Below, piece by piece: positions 47,199-58,974 of a stretch of 64,000 bases of DNA. Below the pieces are notes generated by a model. It ran no database searches and had not been told where the DNA came from. It saw only the letters and a program-made list of their open reading frames with translations. Where the stretch lies: the NCBI GenBank assembly GCA_028023455.1, contig JAQFVV010006246.1, positions 3,709,501 through 3,773,500 on the forward strand, given 5' to 3'. Source of the DNA: Epiperipatus broadwayi. Lineage: Eukaryota; Onychophora; Udeonychophora; Euonychophora; Peripatidae. The position numbers were made by a program, and so were the translations under genes. Numbering within the stretch: the first letter of the stretch is position 1; every line of letters starts with the position of its first letter.

Positions 47199-47814
47199 AT
47201 GATTGAAATACAGATAGAAACCTTCAATGGGGAAATAGGAGAAAGGCCACAATCATATTTGGAGAGTCTCAAAACTTTTTTTTGTTGTTTTGTCAGGGAC
47301 GAATAAACAGGCAGCAATCGCAAAGCAATATTTATGAAAGTATGCTAAGGATTGGTGGGACATGCTGGCAGTTAAACCCACAACCATGAAAAATTACGAG
47401 GAAGCACTGTTGAAGCAATATTGGAGCGATGACCAGCAGAGACACATCCTTCATGGACTCCACCCCGAAAGGTATGAATATAGCAACAGAGAAACCTACA
47501 CCCAGTTTTTCAACCGCCAAGCTAACACATTAAGGACCCTGACAACATTTGCATTTTCAGACGTGTATATCATTCAGATGATCCAGCAGATCATGCCACT
47601 GATCATTCAGCAGAAAAGCCACATCAGGAAAGTAGAGGAAATGATAGAGCTCCTAACAACCCTAGATGAGGGACAGTGGCAAAGAGACATGGATAGAGAA
47701 TTCCCATCAAGGAAACCGCAGGGCCAGCACCAGCCATACCTGCAACTAGGACCAGAGGGAGAAAATGAGGACATGTCAACAGTCATCCAAGAAGACCTGG
47801 GGTCTCGTGATTAG
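47199..47814 (+). pseudogene. E1 gag (capsid-like), broken
   Basis: The capsid-like region begins at an ATG at 47199, with ETFNGEIGERPQSYLESL matching FRGEIGENPQAHLESL in the intact E2 gag. A frameshift follows near a T run at about 47275-47285. The frame then has an in-frame TGA at 47335, just before KYAKDWWDM. The longest open part (47362-47814, 150 codons) covers YEEALLKQYWSDDQQRH, NRQANTLRTLTTFAFSD and EEMIELLTTLD. No CCHC zinc knuckle is seen. Gag would form the particle that packages element RNA. The stop TAG at 47812 lies inside a 65-nt overlap with the protease frame, which is in the +1 frame relative to this end of gag. Confidence 0.8.
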
Positions 47815-48802
47815 CCCGTGTCCAATAATTAACATAAAAGTAGAGACATCAGAAGCACATGTCCTCCTGGATACTGGCAGCCAAGTGTCATGTATTGCCA
47901 AAGAATGGTTAACCTAACAAGAAAAACAAGAACTTATACCCAGACTCTCAGCACGGATAATCCAGATGAAGCTAGCGGATGGAAAATCAACGAAGATGGA
48001 GAACTACCAAGTATGGTTGGAAGTTGTGATAGGGGAAACAGTCATGGAACACGCATTCCTGGTAATCAAGGGACTTATACAAGACATTATAATTGGGTCA
48101 GATTTCCTATCCCAACACGTATGTGTCCTGGATTACAATAAAAAGATACTCACCTTCCGGAAAGAACAAGTGGGCTTTGGGACCAAACATAAAGACCATG
48201 ACCAAGAACACCAGATCAGATGCATACAAATCTGCCAGGATGAGAAAATCCATCAAAAGATTACTGAGTCATCATTACAGACAATAGAGGAACAGGCGCA
48301 GTTACGGCAAGTCCTAATGGAAAAACAGAGAGTGATTTCACAAGTTCCTAGTGAGATTAAAGGCTACATCCATAGAATACGCGTAAGAGATGAGGGATAT
48401 TTTCAAACCCGCACATACCCAATCCCGTTCCAGTCCCAATCAGAGGTTAATGCGCAGATCCAGCAAATGATAGACTGGGGCATCATTGAAAAAAGATCAT
48501 CACCATACAACAACCCTCTGGTGGTGGTTAAAAAAAGATGGATCCATGAGATTGTGCTTAGATGCGTGAAATTAAATAATATTACGGTACCTGAGAGAGA
48601 TATTTTTCCACCAGTCCAAGAAACATTAGGGAAGCTAGCAGGAAAAAATATCTTCTCCACTTTGGACCTGACCAACAGTTACTGGCAAATGACCTTACAT
48701 CCCCAGGATCGGAAATACACAGCATTCTGGCAGAATGGGCAAACCCACATGTTTAAAAGGGTGCCTTTCGGGTTTATTAACAGCGGTGCTGGCCTTATGT
48801 GA
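47750..48802 (+). pseudogene. E1 pol part 1: protease and start of reverse transcriptase
   Basis: The +1 frame is open from 47750. The aspartic protease active site VLLDTGSQVSC lies at about 47861-47893 (Asp codon 47870), but an in-frame TAA at 47915 cuts it. The frame resumes at ATG 47966 with the second protease landmark DIIIGSDFLSQH, a linker, and RT blocks: GIIEKRSSPYNNPLVVVKK, TLDLTNSYWQM (motif A Asp) and FKRVPFGFINSGAGLM. It ends at TGA 48800, where a substitution seems to have replaced a sense codon, since RT sequence continues in the same frame. The protease would cut the Gag-Pol precursor. This copy cannot make it. Confidence 0.88.
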
Positions 48803-48805
48803 TGC

Positions 48806-49156
48806 TTGGATCAGGTCTTGCCAGAGTCCCTCAAGAGTAAACTAGTGTGCTACGTGGATGATGTTATCGCATCAGCAGATATCGAAGAACACATAGAGGA
48901 CATAAAGCAGTTCTTTGACGAATGCGCTAGGAGAAATATCACTATAAACCTAAAAAAGAGCTGTTTCGCACTCAAAGAAATATCCTTCTTGGGGCACCTC
49001 ATTCAAGGCCAGGGAGTTAGGGCACATCCTGACAAGATCGAAGCCATCCATAATTTTTCAAGGCCAACAAATCGGAAACAGGCCCGATCATTTCTGGGTC
49101 TCTGTAATTATTATCCCGTTTTTACCCAAAATTCACCAAGGACACAGCCCCATTGA
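48806..49156 (+). pseudogene. E1 pol part 2: reverse transcriptase catalytic core
   Basis: This continues the same frame after the TGA at 48800. YVDDV at 48851-48865 is the RT catalytic box with its Asp pair. It is followed by NITINLKKSCFALKEISFLG, which is the motif E / connection pattern of Gypsy RT, then FSRPTNRKQARSFLGLCNYY, the usual start of the region before RNase H. The open frame ends after a frameshift near 49120, and the next block (FTKDTAPLIDLVKPHHRW) is in another frame. Confidence 0.88.
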
Positions 49157-49680
49157 TAGATCTGGTGAAGCCACACCACAGGTGGGAATGGATATCGATT
49201 CAGGATGATAAGTTTTTGGCAAATAAAGGAAACATTTTTGAAGACTGTTATGCTACACCATCCCGATTTTACCCGCCCATTTTACCTACAAACGGATAGC
49301 AGTCAGAAGGGGTTGGGGGTTTTTGTTCCAGGTAAATCAAGAGGGGCAGCATCAGATGCTCTACTTTAGTAGCCGGACGTTATAAGGCATGGAAAAAAAC
49401 TACAGTAACCGAACAGGAGGCCCTGGTGATAGTCTGGGCATGTAATAAGTTCAAGCAGGTACTTTTAGGCTCCAAAGTCATCATCATCACTGATCACCGA
49501 TGGTTGGAGTTTCTTAACAAGAGCTACTTGAATAATGACTGCCTGATAAGATGGAGCCTCAGCCTTCAGTGGTTCAACTACAAGATTGTTTACTGCCCAG
49601 GCCCAGAAAATACGGTTGCTAACATATTAAGCCGACACCCTATAGAAGTCAAAACCCAATTTCAAGTGACCAATCCCTGA
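49157..49680 (+). pseudogene. E1 pol part 3: RNase H
   Basis: After further frame breaks (49157-49420), an 84-codon open segment (49426-49680) carries the RNase H end. A-L-V-I-V-W-A-C-N-K-F-K-Q lies just before and within it, then I-I-T-D-H-R-W-L-E-F-L with the TDH motif, and VYCPGPENTVANILSRHP, a standard Gypsy end of RNase H with N-x-x-A-D replaced by N-T-V-A-N. The last catalytic Asp therefore seems lost. The enzyme would remove the RNA strand from RNA-DNA hybrids. Confidence 0.85.
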
Positions 49681-50886
49681 TCATCGCTGCAAATGTCCTG
49701 AACCCTGATTTGGAACAACAGTTGAAGAACCTCCAATACTGGCAGGAACAGCACCTGGAGTATCAACATTTGATCCAGATGATCCAGCAGAAGGGCAACC
49801 CAGTTGAAGGATGCACCACAATACGAGGCAAAACCCACTACCCGATGCGGGCTATTACAACAACAAGTTGGGACAGAAGGAAATTACTGGAGGATCTTGG
49901 TACCACCAAATCTAAGGAGTCACCTTATTGAACACATGCATCATCTGGTAGGACACTATGGCCCGTGGAAGATGGCAGTTCCACTGGCCAGGGATGTATG
50001 ATAGCATCCTTAAAACCCTAGATAAATGCATGACATGTGCCAGGGACAAACCACCAAGCAGAAACTTTTGCGGCCCTCTTAACTCCATCATCCCAACAAG
50101 GTCGAATGAGATCTTGGCTATTGATCACTACGGACCATTACCACCATACCAAAGATGCCATTACCTCCTGGTCACCTACGATCTGTTTTCGTAATACATG
50201 TGGGCCTACCCAGTCAGGAAAGTGGATTCTTGATGTACGATTAGGGCCCTACAATACCAATTGACCAATATTGGGAAACCTAATATACTGCTGTCAGATC
50301 ATGGGTCTGCATTTACGTCACGGGAATGGAGAACATGGTTAGCACAACAGAACATCAAACATAGCATGACCTCCATCAGAAACCCCCAATCGAACCCCTG
50401 TGAAAGGGTTATGAGGGAGATTAACCGCCTATTTAGAACACATGTTCAAGAAAACCACCAAGGCTGGATGAAACGAAACAAAGGAAATTTGCCAATACAT
50501 AAATGGAACAATAAATGAGTCAACAGGGATGACACCCATGTGATTACACTTTGGGATAAGGGATCCTGCCTTAGTCAAGACACCATTGTCATGGGAGGAA
50601 CATCCGGTTGACCCTGCAACCAATCAAAGAAGAGCTCTCCACTGCATGAGAGAATGAGCCAAAAGGAGATGCCTACCGAATCCTAGACCTTATCAGTTCC
50701 AAGTGGGGGATTACGTATGGGTATGGACACCGCAACCCAGCAATCAGGGCCTTAAGATGTACAAAAAGTTATTTCCGTTATACCAAGGACCTTATCTCAT
50801 ACACAGCAAATGCTGACCAAATGTGTACCTATTAAAGCAGAAGGGCGCTCTCAAAGGGACCTACAATGCTCGGAGCCAATATCTAT
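49681..50886 (+). pseudogene. E1 pol part 4: integrase
   Basis: Overlapping broken frames (49710-49931, 49804-50001, 49958-50194, 50261-50518) hold the integrase. The H-H-C-C zinc region is split: H-M-H-H-L-V-G-H is in one frame and DKCMTCAR in the next. The D,D-35-E core is visible as LAIDHYGPLP, then LLSDHGSAFTSREW, then NPQSNPCERVMREINR with the Glu. The distal part reads N-V-Y-L-L-K-Q-K-G-A-L-K-G-T-Y-N-A-R-S-Q-Y-L, with its stop inside the first bases of the 3' LTR. At least three frame breaks make it inactive. The enzyme would join cDNA to the chromosome. Confidence 0.87.
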
Positions 50887-53284
50887 AAAGTGTTTAAATA
50901 AATAATTAAATGTTATATATGCGCACATAATCTGATAAGCTTATTTTAAAATAACGCATTGCAAGATATTATTAAATTGCCATGCATAAGTTGTATAAAT
51001 TTAAATAATCCTATTAATTATTCTGATAGGTTTAAATAATAATATAAAAAAATCAATAATTATATTTTAGAATGTAAACATATTATTATTTAGGTCAGGT
51101 CCAGGTAATATTTAAATTATAAAAATAAATAATTCTCATTTAAAATAAAGATGCTTTTAAAATTCCCCTGCTAATTAAAGGCAAGTCATAGCAGGAGGGG
51201 GGAAAAAGATGACAGAGCTAAAAAGGTATTTTAAAATGTACAGAAACAAAGAAAAAGGTTTGTCAAAAATAACTTTTATAAATGTAAAAGGTAAAATGTA
51301 AAAGTGATCAGATTGAAATTCCAACCTGTATGACTATTGCATCCGTGACCTAAAGAGATGTATGGCACAGACCCGAGAGACAGCTGCATGGATGACGTAT
51401 TTGCTCGATGAATCCCAGAGATAAGGAAAAATAGAATAAAAAGACAGCTGATTGTTAATATAAATGCGTTTTCATTAGAGGAAGGTAAAATGAAAAAGGT
51501 AAATGAAAAGTTAGAACCAGAAATGTTAATTCTAATTATGCTGTTTATTATATTTCTCGTGATCCAAATTTTATATCTAGCAATGTGGCAAGAGTAGGCG
51601 CCATGCTACGCTCTTCCGGACTGATGGCTATACAATATTAAAATCCCACAAAATGTGATAAACTTAGAATTCTCCTGCTTCCGTTGAATAGATCTTCTCC
51701 TAAATGTAACTGCCATTGAACCTGGAAACTCGGACTCTGCAAACAATGTGCACACTTAAATGAACTAAAGGTAACATGATACCCAAGATTAAAATTCGTT
51801 TTGGAACTCTATATTTCTAAATATTAATTTCATTTTAATTTCTACTATTGTAATCCTAAAATTAAATCTATTTTCTGTAATAATACTATTTTAAAAATGA
51901 ACCTCATAAATTAATCTATCTTTATTCTACTTGGGTATCCAATTTTATTATATTCGTTAAGATTATATTTCATGCCCATGTGGTCTCCGAGCTGATGTTT
52001 TTTTTATATAATTCGCAGATGGGCTACCCTCTTCTGCGAATTTAATATCATAACAGTAAATCATATCGATTAATAGATTTCAGCTCGGGAATCATATAAT
52101 ATTTTTAATATGTTTTATTAATACGAGATCTATATTATTAGTTAATGTATTTGTTAATGAGCTATCATTCATGCTAAGTTAGTTAAATCTTAAATAAAGC
52201 CATAATGTTAAGAAGGAAGGGGGGGTTTTAATGATAGTAAATTAATTACTAGTCGTGTGGAGATTGGGGATAGATTTGTATAAATAAATGCATTTGCATT
52301 AGAGTTATGAACTGCGCTAATTATTGATACATAAATTTTCATATCGCAGAAATATAATAGAGGTACTGTAAGCATTTGTTCTTGCACTTAAGGAGCATAC
52401 AAAATATATAATAGCACAGGAACTTTGTCACGTGGTCGGGGATGGAAATGCTATGACCTCATACTGACACTGCGCTCATGACCACTCCTAAGGGCTCCAA
52501 CCTGATGTTTGGCTGACCCTCTTCATTTCCACTAGTAATTATCTTGTCATGCAGTCAGGGATGGAAAGGCTAAGACCCGATACCGTGCTAATGACAGACC
52601 TACAGGGCTCCAATCCAACATTTGATCATCCCACCAGCCTCTCACATTTCTTTTGCGATTATCCTTTTTGAAAGCTGATTCTCTTATAGCTCGGCAGTAT
52701 CCATGCTACCGCAGGTTGCTTTAATAATAATTATAAAGTTTATGCTGGGTCTCACTCCACTCCTTCACATCTGTTAATCTTTAGTAAAATATTAGAATAA
52801 ATATTAATATTATAAAGTAAACAGGATGATAGCTTCGTGAATGAATGCACTCCTCATTAAGATCTCGTAACCTTCGCCATTTGAAACATGAGGCATGGAG
52901 TGTAATTTATATTGATATCCAGGTAGCGTAATATATTTATCTATGTAAATAAATTGCAATTAAATATTTCAATTATCTATATCCATGTCTGTGTCTGCTT
53001 AATTTAATAATAATTAGTATTAATCATATCAATGAATAGTAGAATATAATAGTAGTCCGTAAGGTGAAACCATTAGTTAAAGTCTCTTGTTTACCTGACC
53101 ACCGGGCCTAGAAAATAATGCTATTGTTATGGTAGATGCGTTGTCATGTGAGTTTTGTTGTGAATAAATTACTAGGTTCGAATATGGTATCACAGGCCCT
53201 GAACCACCTGTTATGCCACCATTTGAATGTGGTGGTGGAACTTTGCAACATGTTAACAAGGCATACAAAATCTTAAGTTTACAT
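50880..53284 (+). repeat. E1 3' LTR
   Basis: It matches the 5' LTR throughout, beginning TATCTATAAAGTG and ending AAGTTTACAT. It carries the same ~119-bp tandem duplication (about 52422-52540 and 52541-52659). No good polypurine tract precedes it; the upstream sequence is the integrase end. Confidence 0.9.
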
Positions 53285-53741
53285 TACAAAACAATTTTTT
53301 TTTAATTTTAGAAAATCTTTTGAAACAAACAAATGGTAAATTGTTTATATGCTTTTTATGAATTGTCAGCCAAAGCAAATTTAATTCTTCCTCCAAGAAA
53401 TTCTATGAGAAGATTACTGTATCTGCTGGGATGTTTATTTTTTCATTTCTCTCATACACCATTCACTAGAAACTTAGGCTAAAATTTTATACTTTGGTTT
53501 GTGATTTTAATAAACTATAAAATTATTATTATCAACCTAATAAATTTTAGAATTATATTAGCTAATGTTTGTCCTAGTTTTATTTTCTCAATTGTCTGAA
53601 CATTATCGAGCTTTTCCTTTCTCTGTGTCTAGTTTGGACAAATCATCATTAACTTTTGATCATAGTAAATAAATTTTCAAAGTACATAGTGACCTGGTGG
53701 CACCATCCATGATCAAAAGGATTTAATAACTCACTGTTACA
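53285..53741 (+). repeat. E3 5' LTR, right portion
   Basis: This is what remains of the E3 5' LTR on the far side of E1. It ends CACTGTTACA, like the LTR ends of E1 (TTGTTACA) and E2 (CCGTTACA on its own strand). The following TAGTTATTTAAATTT spacer and primer site support this end. The corresponding part of the 3' LTR is not in the window, so it cannot be checked by pairing here. Confidence 0.65.
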
Positions 53742-53756
53742 TAGTTATTTAAATTT

Positions 53757-53774
53757 TGGCACACAACATGGGAC
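53757..53774 (+). other. E3 primer-binding site (lysine-tRNA-like)
   Basis: TGGCACACAACATGGGAC matches the lysine-tRNA site TGGCGCCCAACGTGGGGC at 14 of 18 positions. It lies 15 nt after the LTR end. Confidence 0.6.
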
Positions 53775-54178
53775 TTCAAGTTTAAAGCCTATGTGAGCTT
53801 TTGTTTAGACAATTGAGAAAGATTTCAGGTGTAGGAGGCAGGAATTAAGTATTTGGAATCAGTTTGGGCTAGTTGTTGTATTATTAGGACATCTTGGTGT
53901 ATGGATTTGTCTTTTAATATCATAATAATAAATAATTAAACAGTAATAAACAGTTAAGTAGTGTTTTCTTTAAATTTATATTGTACTCAGATAGTTTAAG
54001 TAAAATTGAAATGTAGTTGGATTTTATCTTGTACTAAAAATAGAAGACAGTGTAGAAAATAATAAGGGGATAGGATTGGAGGAAAATCCAGTTTTATTTA
54101 AAAACCCTCAAATAGTGGAAAATGAAAAAAATGAAACACAAAGAGCAATTAGATGTTGATAAAGATGAAGATGGGTAT
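53775..54178 (+). other. E3 leader and possible gag start
   Basis: Leader sequence follows the primer site. Near the right end (about 54121-54178) a lysine/glutamate-rich open segment starts (MKKMKHKEQLD...) and is cut at GTAT by the E2 insertion. The same kind of charged sequence resumes beyond E2 at 61591. Confidence 0.5.
54175..54178. other. E2 target-site duplication, left copy
   Basis: GTAT directly precedes the TG of the left LTR and recurs directly after the CA of the right LTR at 61591-61594. Confidence 0.85.
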
Positions 54179-56752
54179 TGTAACGGTCAGAAAACGTGTG
54201 ACTCGTAAACATAGTGCAGAATTCGACCACCATACAGAACAGCAGCACCATCGAGTAGCGAAGCCACCCGTGGTACTGAGTTCGAACATAGTTTATCGGT
54301 TCCACAATACAATCCACGAAACAACGCATCTGATGTGACATTAGTAAATATTTCCTTAGGCACGGTGGTCAGGGATATGCAAGAGACTCATGATTTTATT
54401 CTCGAGTTAGCCAATAACCAAACTAATATTAATTAAACATTCATATTTACATAATCGAGGAAATATTATATAGAATGGGTATCGAATAAATGAAACGTAA
54501 CTGCAGACGTATAGTTTAAAATTATTTATTAATACATTTTAATAAAACAATCTAATAATATTTTATGGACTAACAGCTTCAGTAGCGGGATTTGCGACAT
54601 GATTATATTTTAAAGAATACATTTATTTATTTAGACATTATTTTATATTGAGGATTTCAGTAGCGGTATTTCCGATACTGTAATGTTTACAAAAGGAATA
54701 CATTTATTTGAAGGCGTAATCTAGCTACCTAAAATTCTCGAGTGAGTATTTCTAATGCATGCCTGGAGGGATTTATACCTTTGCAATGCAAGAGTCTAAA
54801 GTATGGGTTATAAGAGTAATGGCAGACATATATTTATTTAATTAAAATATTTATTTATAACTAAGGGCAAACATTTATTTGAGAGTGAATTATGAAGATA
54901 ATGCAGAGGCGGAGTGATATATTTAGAATAATAAAACTAAGTAAAGGAACACGTGGTACGCTTTAGAAAGGCGATATGGAATGGCAGTATATTGAAACTG
55001 CAATGCCGCGAATGGGTTTATAAGAATGTCGGGCTGGTCTCTGCCTCGACCCGACGAAGTAAGGTGTCACATAAGCATAACCAGGGACAAGCGGTACGTG
55101 TCGCAATTTGCCGGCTGGCTGCATGACATTGTCAAATCCCACGGGAGCACCCATTATGCCCGCTTGTGTAGGACGACTGGGGTTAATTTCAACCCTGAAG
55201 AATCCGGAATATTTCACGGCGGAATGGGTCATCGCGTCTCTAAAACGTAACACATGTATACTGTATAAACGATTATGATGAGATTTAAATAGATTTCTGA
55301 CTTGGCCCTACATTACCAACATTTACTAAAGAACTCTGGCGACTCTCAAAGAAATGGGATTTTCTAGAATTATTCATTAGATTTAATAAATACAAAATAT
55401 ATATAAACTGGGAGTTATTACAACTAATATGCCAGCCATTTGCGAAGTAGTAGACCCTGCATTACAATAATGATGCACTGAATGCGTGTCGATTTATATG
55501 AAAGTAAAGTTATTTAGGAAAGTAAATATTAATGAAAATTGGACACGCATTCATTGTTTTAAGCGATCATAGATTTAAACTTTGAAATTTGAGACGATTA
55601 TGAGCATGCAATAAGTAAATAATAACTATAGATAGAATGTAGATTTGAGAAATACGCACCCAAGAAAGACAGAGTGAGGTAAGCTAGATTATTAGAGAAA
55701 TTTACATATTAAATTAATTATTCAGTTTTAGTTATACATATGGTAGTTTTTACATTTTATAATTTAGATAAGTAGTATGAAGAAGAGCTATAGCATATTA
55801 TTAGAGTACTCTAGAGTTTGAACACAGACAGGTACCTGTTTTATAAGAAGTTTTCTGATTCCATTAGTTTAGCAGCAAAAAGTTCACGAGTGGCAATTCT
55901 TTCTTGTATTTAGATATTCATTTAATTTCATGGCAGCAGCAGCTTTCTCATTCATTTCAGGCAGCAGATCTTCATGGTGAATTTATGATGGGCAATGGAA
56001 AGTTCGGCATCCGATAGGCCATCTCCCGATGGAGAATAATCTAGGTGCTTTACTCGGTCATACCTTGGCAGGAACAAATTATTTTTATTATTTTTGGAGA
56101 CTCTCAGTGATCGAGAGCAAAGCTAAAGTTTAAGTGAATGTCTCCAGCAAGTCTAAGATGGCCTCTTTTTTTTATCTTGATCTTTCACATTTTTGTTAAG
56201 GTATTTTTAGGTTCTACTTAATCTGCCCTGAGGATAATCAATGCATTTTGTTGGTTTTTAATTAAAGAAAGCTGCCGTTCTATTGTTTACATTTTACATT
56301 TACTAATTATATTTTGGGGAATTTTTCTTTAATTAATCTATTATCTATCACTGACCGATGCTTTTCAATTTCAAAGACAAAAAGGGAACATAAGATTATT
56401 TTAACTTTTAATTAAATATTACATCAGATTTTTTTAGAATTATTATTAAACGAAATTTAAACAAAGCAATAAATACGAACTTTATAATCCAAAATAAATG
56501 ATTAAAATTATACAAAATTATATAACTAAAAGAAATCTAAATTATATTATTTTATCCCTATTTATTGCGTTTAATTTGAGATCGAAATGTGTGCGTGTTT
56601 ATGCTGAATTCTACATATATTTATACATTTTTAATATTGTTACACACACAATTCGATATCAAAAAGTTTAAATTTGGGCGGGATAGACCGGTCAGTGAGA
56701 GACGACAGAAAAAGGTGAAACTTAAGATTCGAATACGAATCTTACTGTTTCA
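54179..56752 (-). repeat. E2 left LTR (3' LTR of the element)
   Basis: Ends are TGTAACGGTCAG on the left and CTTACTGTTTCA on the right, that is TG...CA in both readings. It aligns end to end with 59019-61590. Short ORFs on both strands (for example 55026-55250) are not conserved in frame between the two copies. The 54260-54380 block (ACAACGCATCT ... GGTGGTCAGG ... AAGAGACTC) is shared with the E1 LTRs. Confidence 0.95.
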
Positions 56753-56769
56753 TTTCCCCGTACTTCCCG
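56753..56769 (-). other. E2 polypurine-like tract
   Basis: On the minus strand, CGGGAAGTACGGGGAAA directly abuts the LTR start TGAAACAG. That is the position for the plus-strand primer. A TAC interrupts the purine run. Confidence 0.5.
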
Positions 56770-57222
56770 TGAACAATTAAGGGAAAACAAAGGAGGCAAG
56801 AAAGAGAAAAAAAATTTTACATTACATAATTTAAAGACGAAAACATTATTATTGTTTTTACAGATATATTGAAATAGAGAAAGCAGAGATTACATGAAGC
56901 AACGAACAATTTATATACCCGGATCTAGAATTTAGTTTAATTAAAATGGCCTAATTTGGCCGTGTCTGGTTAAAATCATAGTAATAATTAGTTAAACTGA
57001 ATGTATATATATAAAAAATTCTTAGAATAGGATTAGTTAGTATAATATAAAAAAAATTTTAAGAGTAATAGTAATTAAAACAATAATATATATATATATA
57101 TAATAAAATTTCTATCTAAAACCCTACTTGACTAAAGTACAATCCATTCAACCAAGTTCATTATATCAAGTTCGTTTTAATATTCTCATATACGTTTAAT
57201 CCGTCCTAAGAGTCTAATATTT
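56770..57222 (-). other. E2 non-coding region after gag
   Basis: About 450 bp between the gag stop and the purine-rich tract, where a pol gene would be in an autonomous relative. It is A/T-rich, with an (AT)n tract at about 57088-57101, and I can read no pol remnant in any frame. Confidence 0.6.
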
Positions 57223-58350
57223 TTACAACCCCGGGTCAGGTGGATAATACCGATCTCTCGTCATCGATGACTGCGGCCTTGGGTTTTCTAATCTTTGCCT
57301 TTTATCGGGTGGTTCTTTGGCCCAATAGTTAAAATCCAATGTAGTGAGAAATTCAATCATTTCTTCTATGTCTTTGATCCGACTGCCTGCCATTAATTGT
57401 TGGATGGTTAGCGGCATACTACGCTGGATGGTCCCTATGATGTGTGAATCTGAAAAGGCGAACATTGTAAGGGATTTAAACCGGTTCGCTTGGCGGAGAA
57501 AAAACTGTGTGTGCGTCTCTTGGGGTATTGTCCCATATTTTTCCTGGCAGAGCATATTGTAGATACTGCTTTGACGCTCATTGCTCCAGTAATGCTTCAT
57601 TAACGCATCTTTGTATTTTTCTATGGTTTTAGGCTTCCATCTCACCATATTCCACCAGTCCTTGGCAGATCCCTGTAGATGGTAACTGGCTATCGCTATC
57701 TGCTCATCTGGCCCTGTCTTATGAACTTGGAAGAACTTTTGCAAGCTCTCTAAGTGGGCTTGAGGATTTTCTCCTATCTCCCCTCTAAAGATTTTGATGT
57801 GGATCATCTTGGCTAAATAGCTTTGGTGTCCAGTGTCCATCTTCGTCTCTTCTTTAATGCTGCTTTCCTTCTCCGGTTCTTGTGGGCCTTCATCGGCTGG
57901 AATGAGGTTTCTTTGCTCATCACACTTTTTCATATTTACTACACTACCTGCTTGCCCTTCTACTATCATCGGTTCGTCTGATCTCTCTGACTTCCTTTCC
58001 TTTTCCATATCTTTAATCTCTTCTTCCTTTTTACTAGCTGGGGATATTCCAAAATGTTCCTTTATGGCTTCTAACTCTCTCCACATAATGTCTTTAAATT
58101 CCTGATATTCTCTAACTCTTCTCTTTTCTTCTTCTTGTCTCTGTTTTGATTCTTCATCTCTTCTTTTTCTCATTTCCTCCTCATACATTTTCTTCATTTC
58201 TTGCATATTCTGTCTGAGTATTTTCTCAATGAACTTGAAATTAAAGTCCATTGATCCTCTGTATTGTTGCGGAGCTTCCCTTCGCTCGGGTGTCGACTCC
58301 AAAGCTTCAGATAAATCTTCTTGCTGTATATCAATATTTTCTGATTCCAT
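57223..58350 (-). CDS. E2 Gag (capsid-like) protein, intact
   Basis: A 375-codon uninterrupted frame. The ATG at 58350 has a good context (A at -3, G at +4). Residues 1-35 are acidic; about 45-130 are very rich in Glu, Lys and Arg and should form a coiled coil. About 130-180 is a variable, acidic linker. About 183-345 is the retrotransposon Gag domain: IFRGEIGENPQAHLESL, YHLQGSAKDWWNM, YKDALMKHYWSNERQ, TQFFLRQANRFKSL and EEMIEFLTTLD. The same blocks occur in broken form in E1 (47199-47814) and E3 (61950-62715). There is no CCHC zinc knuckle and no protease after it. The protein would assemble the particle and hold element RNA. Why an intact gag is kept without pol is the main oddity. Confidence 0.9.
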   Translation of the reverse strand: MESENIDIQQEDLSEALESTPERREAPQQYRGSMDFNFKFIEKILRQNMQEMKKMYEEEMRKRRDEESKQRQEEEKRRVREYQEFKDIMWRELEAIKEHFGISPASKKEEEIKDMEKERKSERSDEPMIVEGQAGSVVNMKKCDEQRNLIPADEGPQEPEKESSIKEETKMDTGHQSYLAKMIHIKIFRGEIGENPQAHLESLQKFFQVHKTGPDEQIAIASYHLQGSAKDWWNMVRWKPKTIEKYKDALMKHYWSNERQSSIYNMLCQEKYGTIPQETHTQFFLRQANRFKSLTMFAFSDSHIIGTIQRSMPLTIQQLMAGSRIKDIEEMIEFLTTLDFNYWAKEPPDKRQRLENPRPQSSMTRDRYYPPDPGL

Positions 58351-58974
58351 TTTCTTAATATGATTTATTTATTTTATACTACTAGCATTTGACTACTCCC
58401 CACCGGAATATTGGCCCTATAACACTCTTTCGCTGCCCTCACCTACTCTACATTGCCCTATCTCTATATTGCTGCGTTTAACATATTTAACATATATATT
58501 ATAGCGAACTACTGGTTACGCGTATAATAAGCTACTGCTGTCATGATATATATTTTTGTACTTTAACAAAATATTTACTATTAACATATATAACAAGCTT
58601 CTGCTGTCTATGCTATATATATAATGGTGTTTTAATAAAAAAAATTCAATGCTACTTGCTTTCTCATTTAACGACTGATTACTTTTTTTTTTTTGACATA
58701 TATATATAAAGCAAAATATTTCATTAGATCCGAGTATTTTCGTTCCTTCTTAAATTACACACACATCCCTGCTTTCCTTAAATTTGTTATTACGCCTGCT
58801 GTCCTTTCATTCACTCGACCCACATTATTTCACTCGATTTATTTTTTTCATTATTTTTATCAAAACAAAATCGTATATATATAGAATAATTAGCTAACTC
58901 GAGTAACGAACGCTAAAAGAAATTTATATGCATTATATTTTGCTCAGGGTATATATGGGTTTTTTGTATCGAAA
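58351..58974 (-). other. E2 leader (between primer site and gag)
   Basis: About 620 nt of non-coding leader, A/T-rich with a poly-T run near 58684-58695 (plus strand). Packaging or dimerisation signals would be expected here but none can be read directly. The 63-codon plus-strand ORF at 58693-58884 looks like chance. Confidence 0.55.

Larger units (their letters stand above)
44316..53284 (+). mobile_element. E1: Gypsy-type LTR retrotransposon with decayed gag-pol
   Basis: E1 is a full-length but inactive Ty3/Gypsy element with long LTRs (about 2.4 kb) and the order gag, protease, reverse transcriptase, RNase H, integrase. This order (integrase last) defines Gypsy against Copia. No envelope-like frame follows. 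Long LTRs plus a lysine-tRNA-like primer site recall the Osvaldo/Ulysses group; that placement is inference. Exact edges are uncertain. TG...CA rules give 44320-53283 without a clean duplication, while 44316-53284 gives flanking TACAA at 44311-44315 and 53285-53289. It lies inside the E3 5' LTR. LTR differences are clearly more than in E2, so it is older than E2. Confidence 0.88.

Noticed and set aside
46913-47323. 136-codon minus-strand ORF
   Set aside because: It is antisense to the E1 leader and the start of E1 gag, where plus-strand gag homology is clear.
48403-48675. 90-codon minus-strand ORF
   Set aside because: It is the antisense shadow of the E1 reverse transcriptase.
54108-54341. 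77-codon minus-strand ORF at the E2 left edge, and its twin at 58933-59181
   Set aside because: Both run across the LTR boundary into unrelated flanks, so the shared part is just LTR and the rest differs.
55026-55250. 74-codon ORF inside the E2 LTR
   Set aside because: The copy in the other LTR (59864-60064) has a different, shorter end caused by substitutions and an indel, and the opposite strand is also open there. It is LTR sequence without sign of coding constraint.
57833-58105. 90-codon plus-strand ORF
   Set aside because: It is the antisense shadow of the intact E2 gag coiled-coil region.
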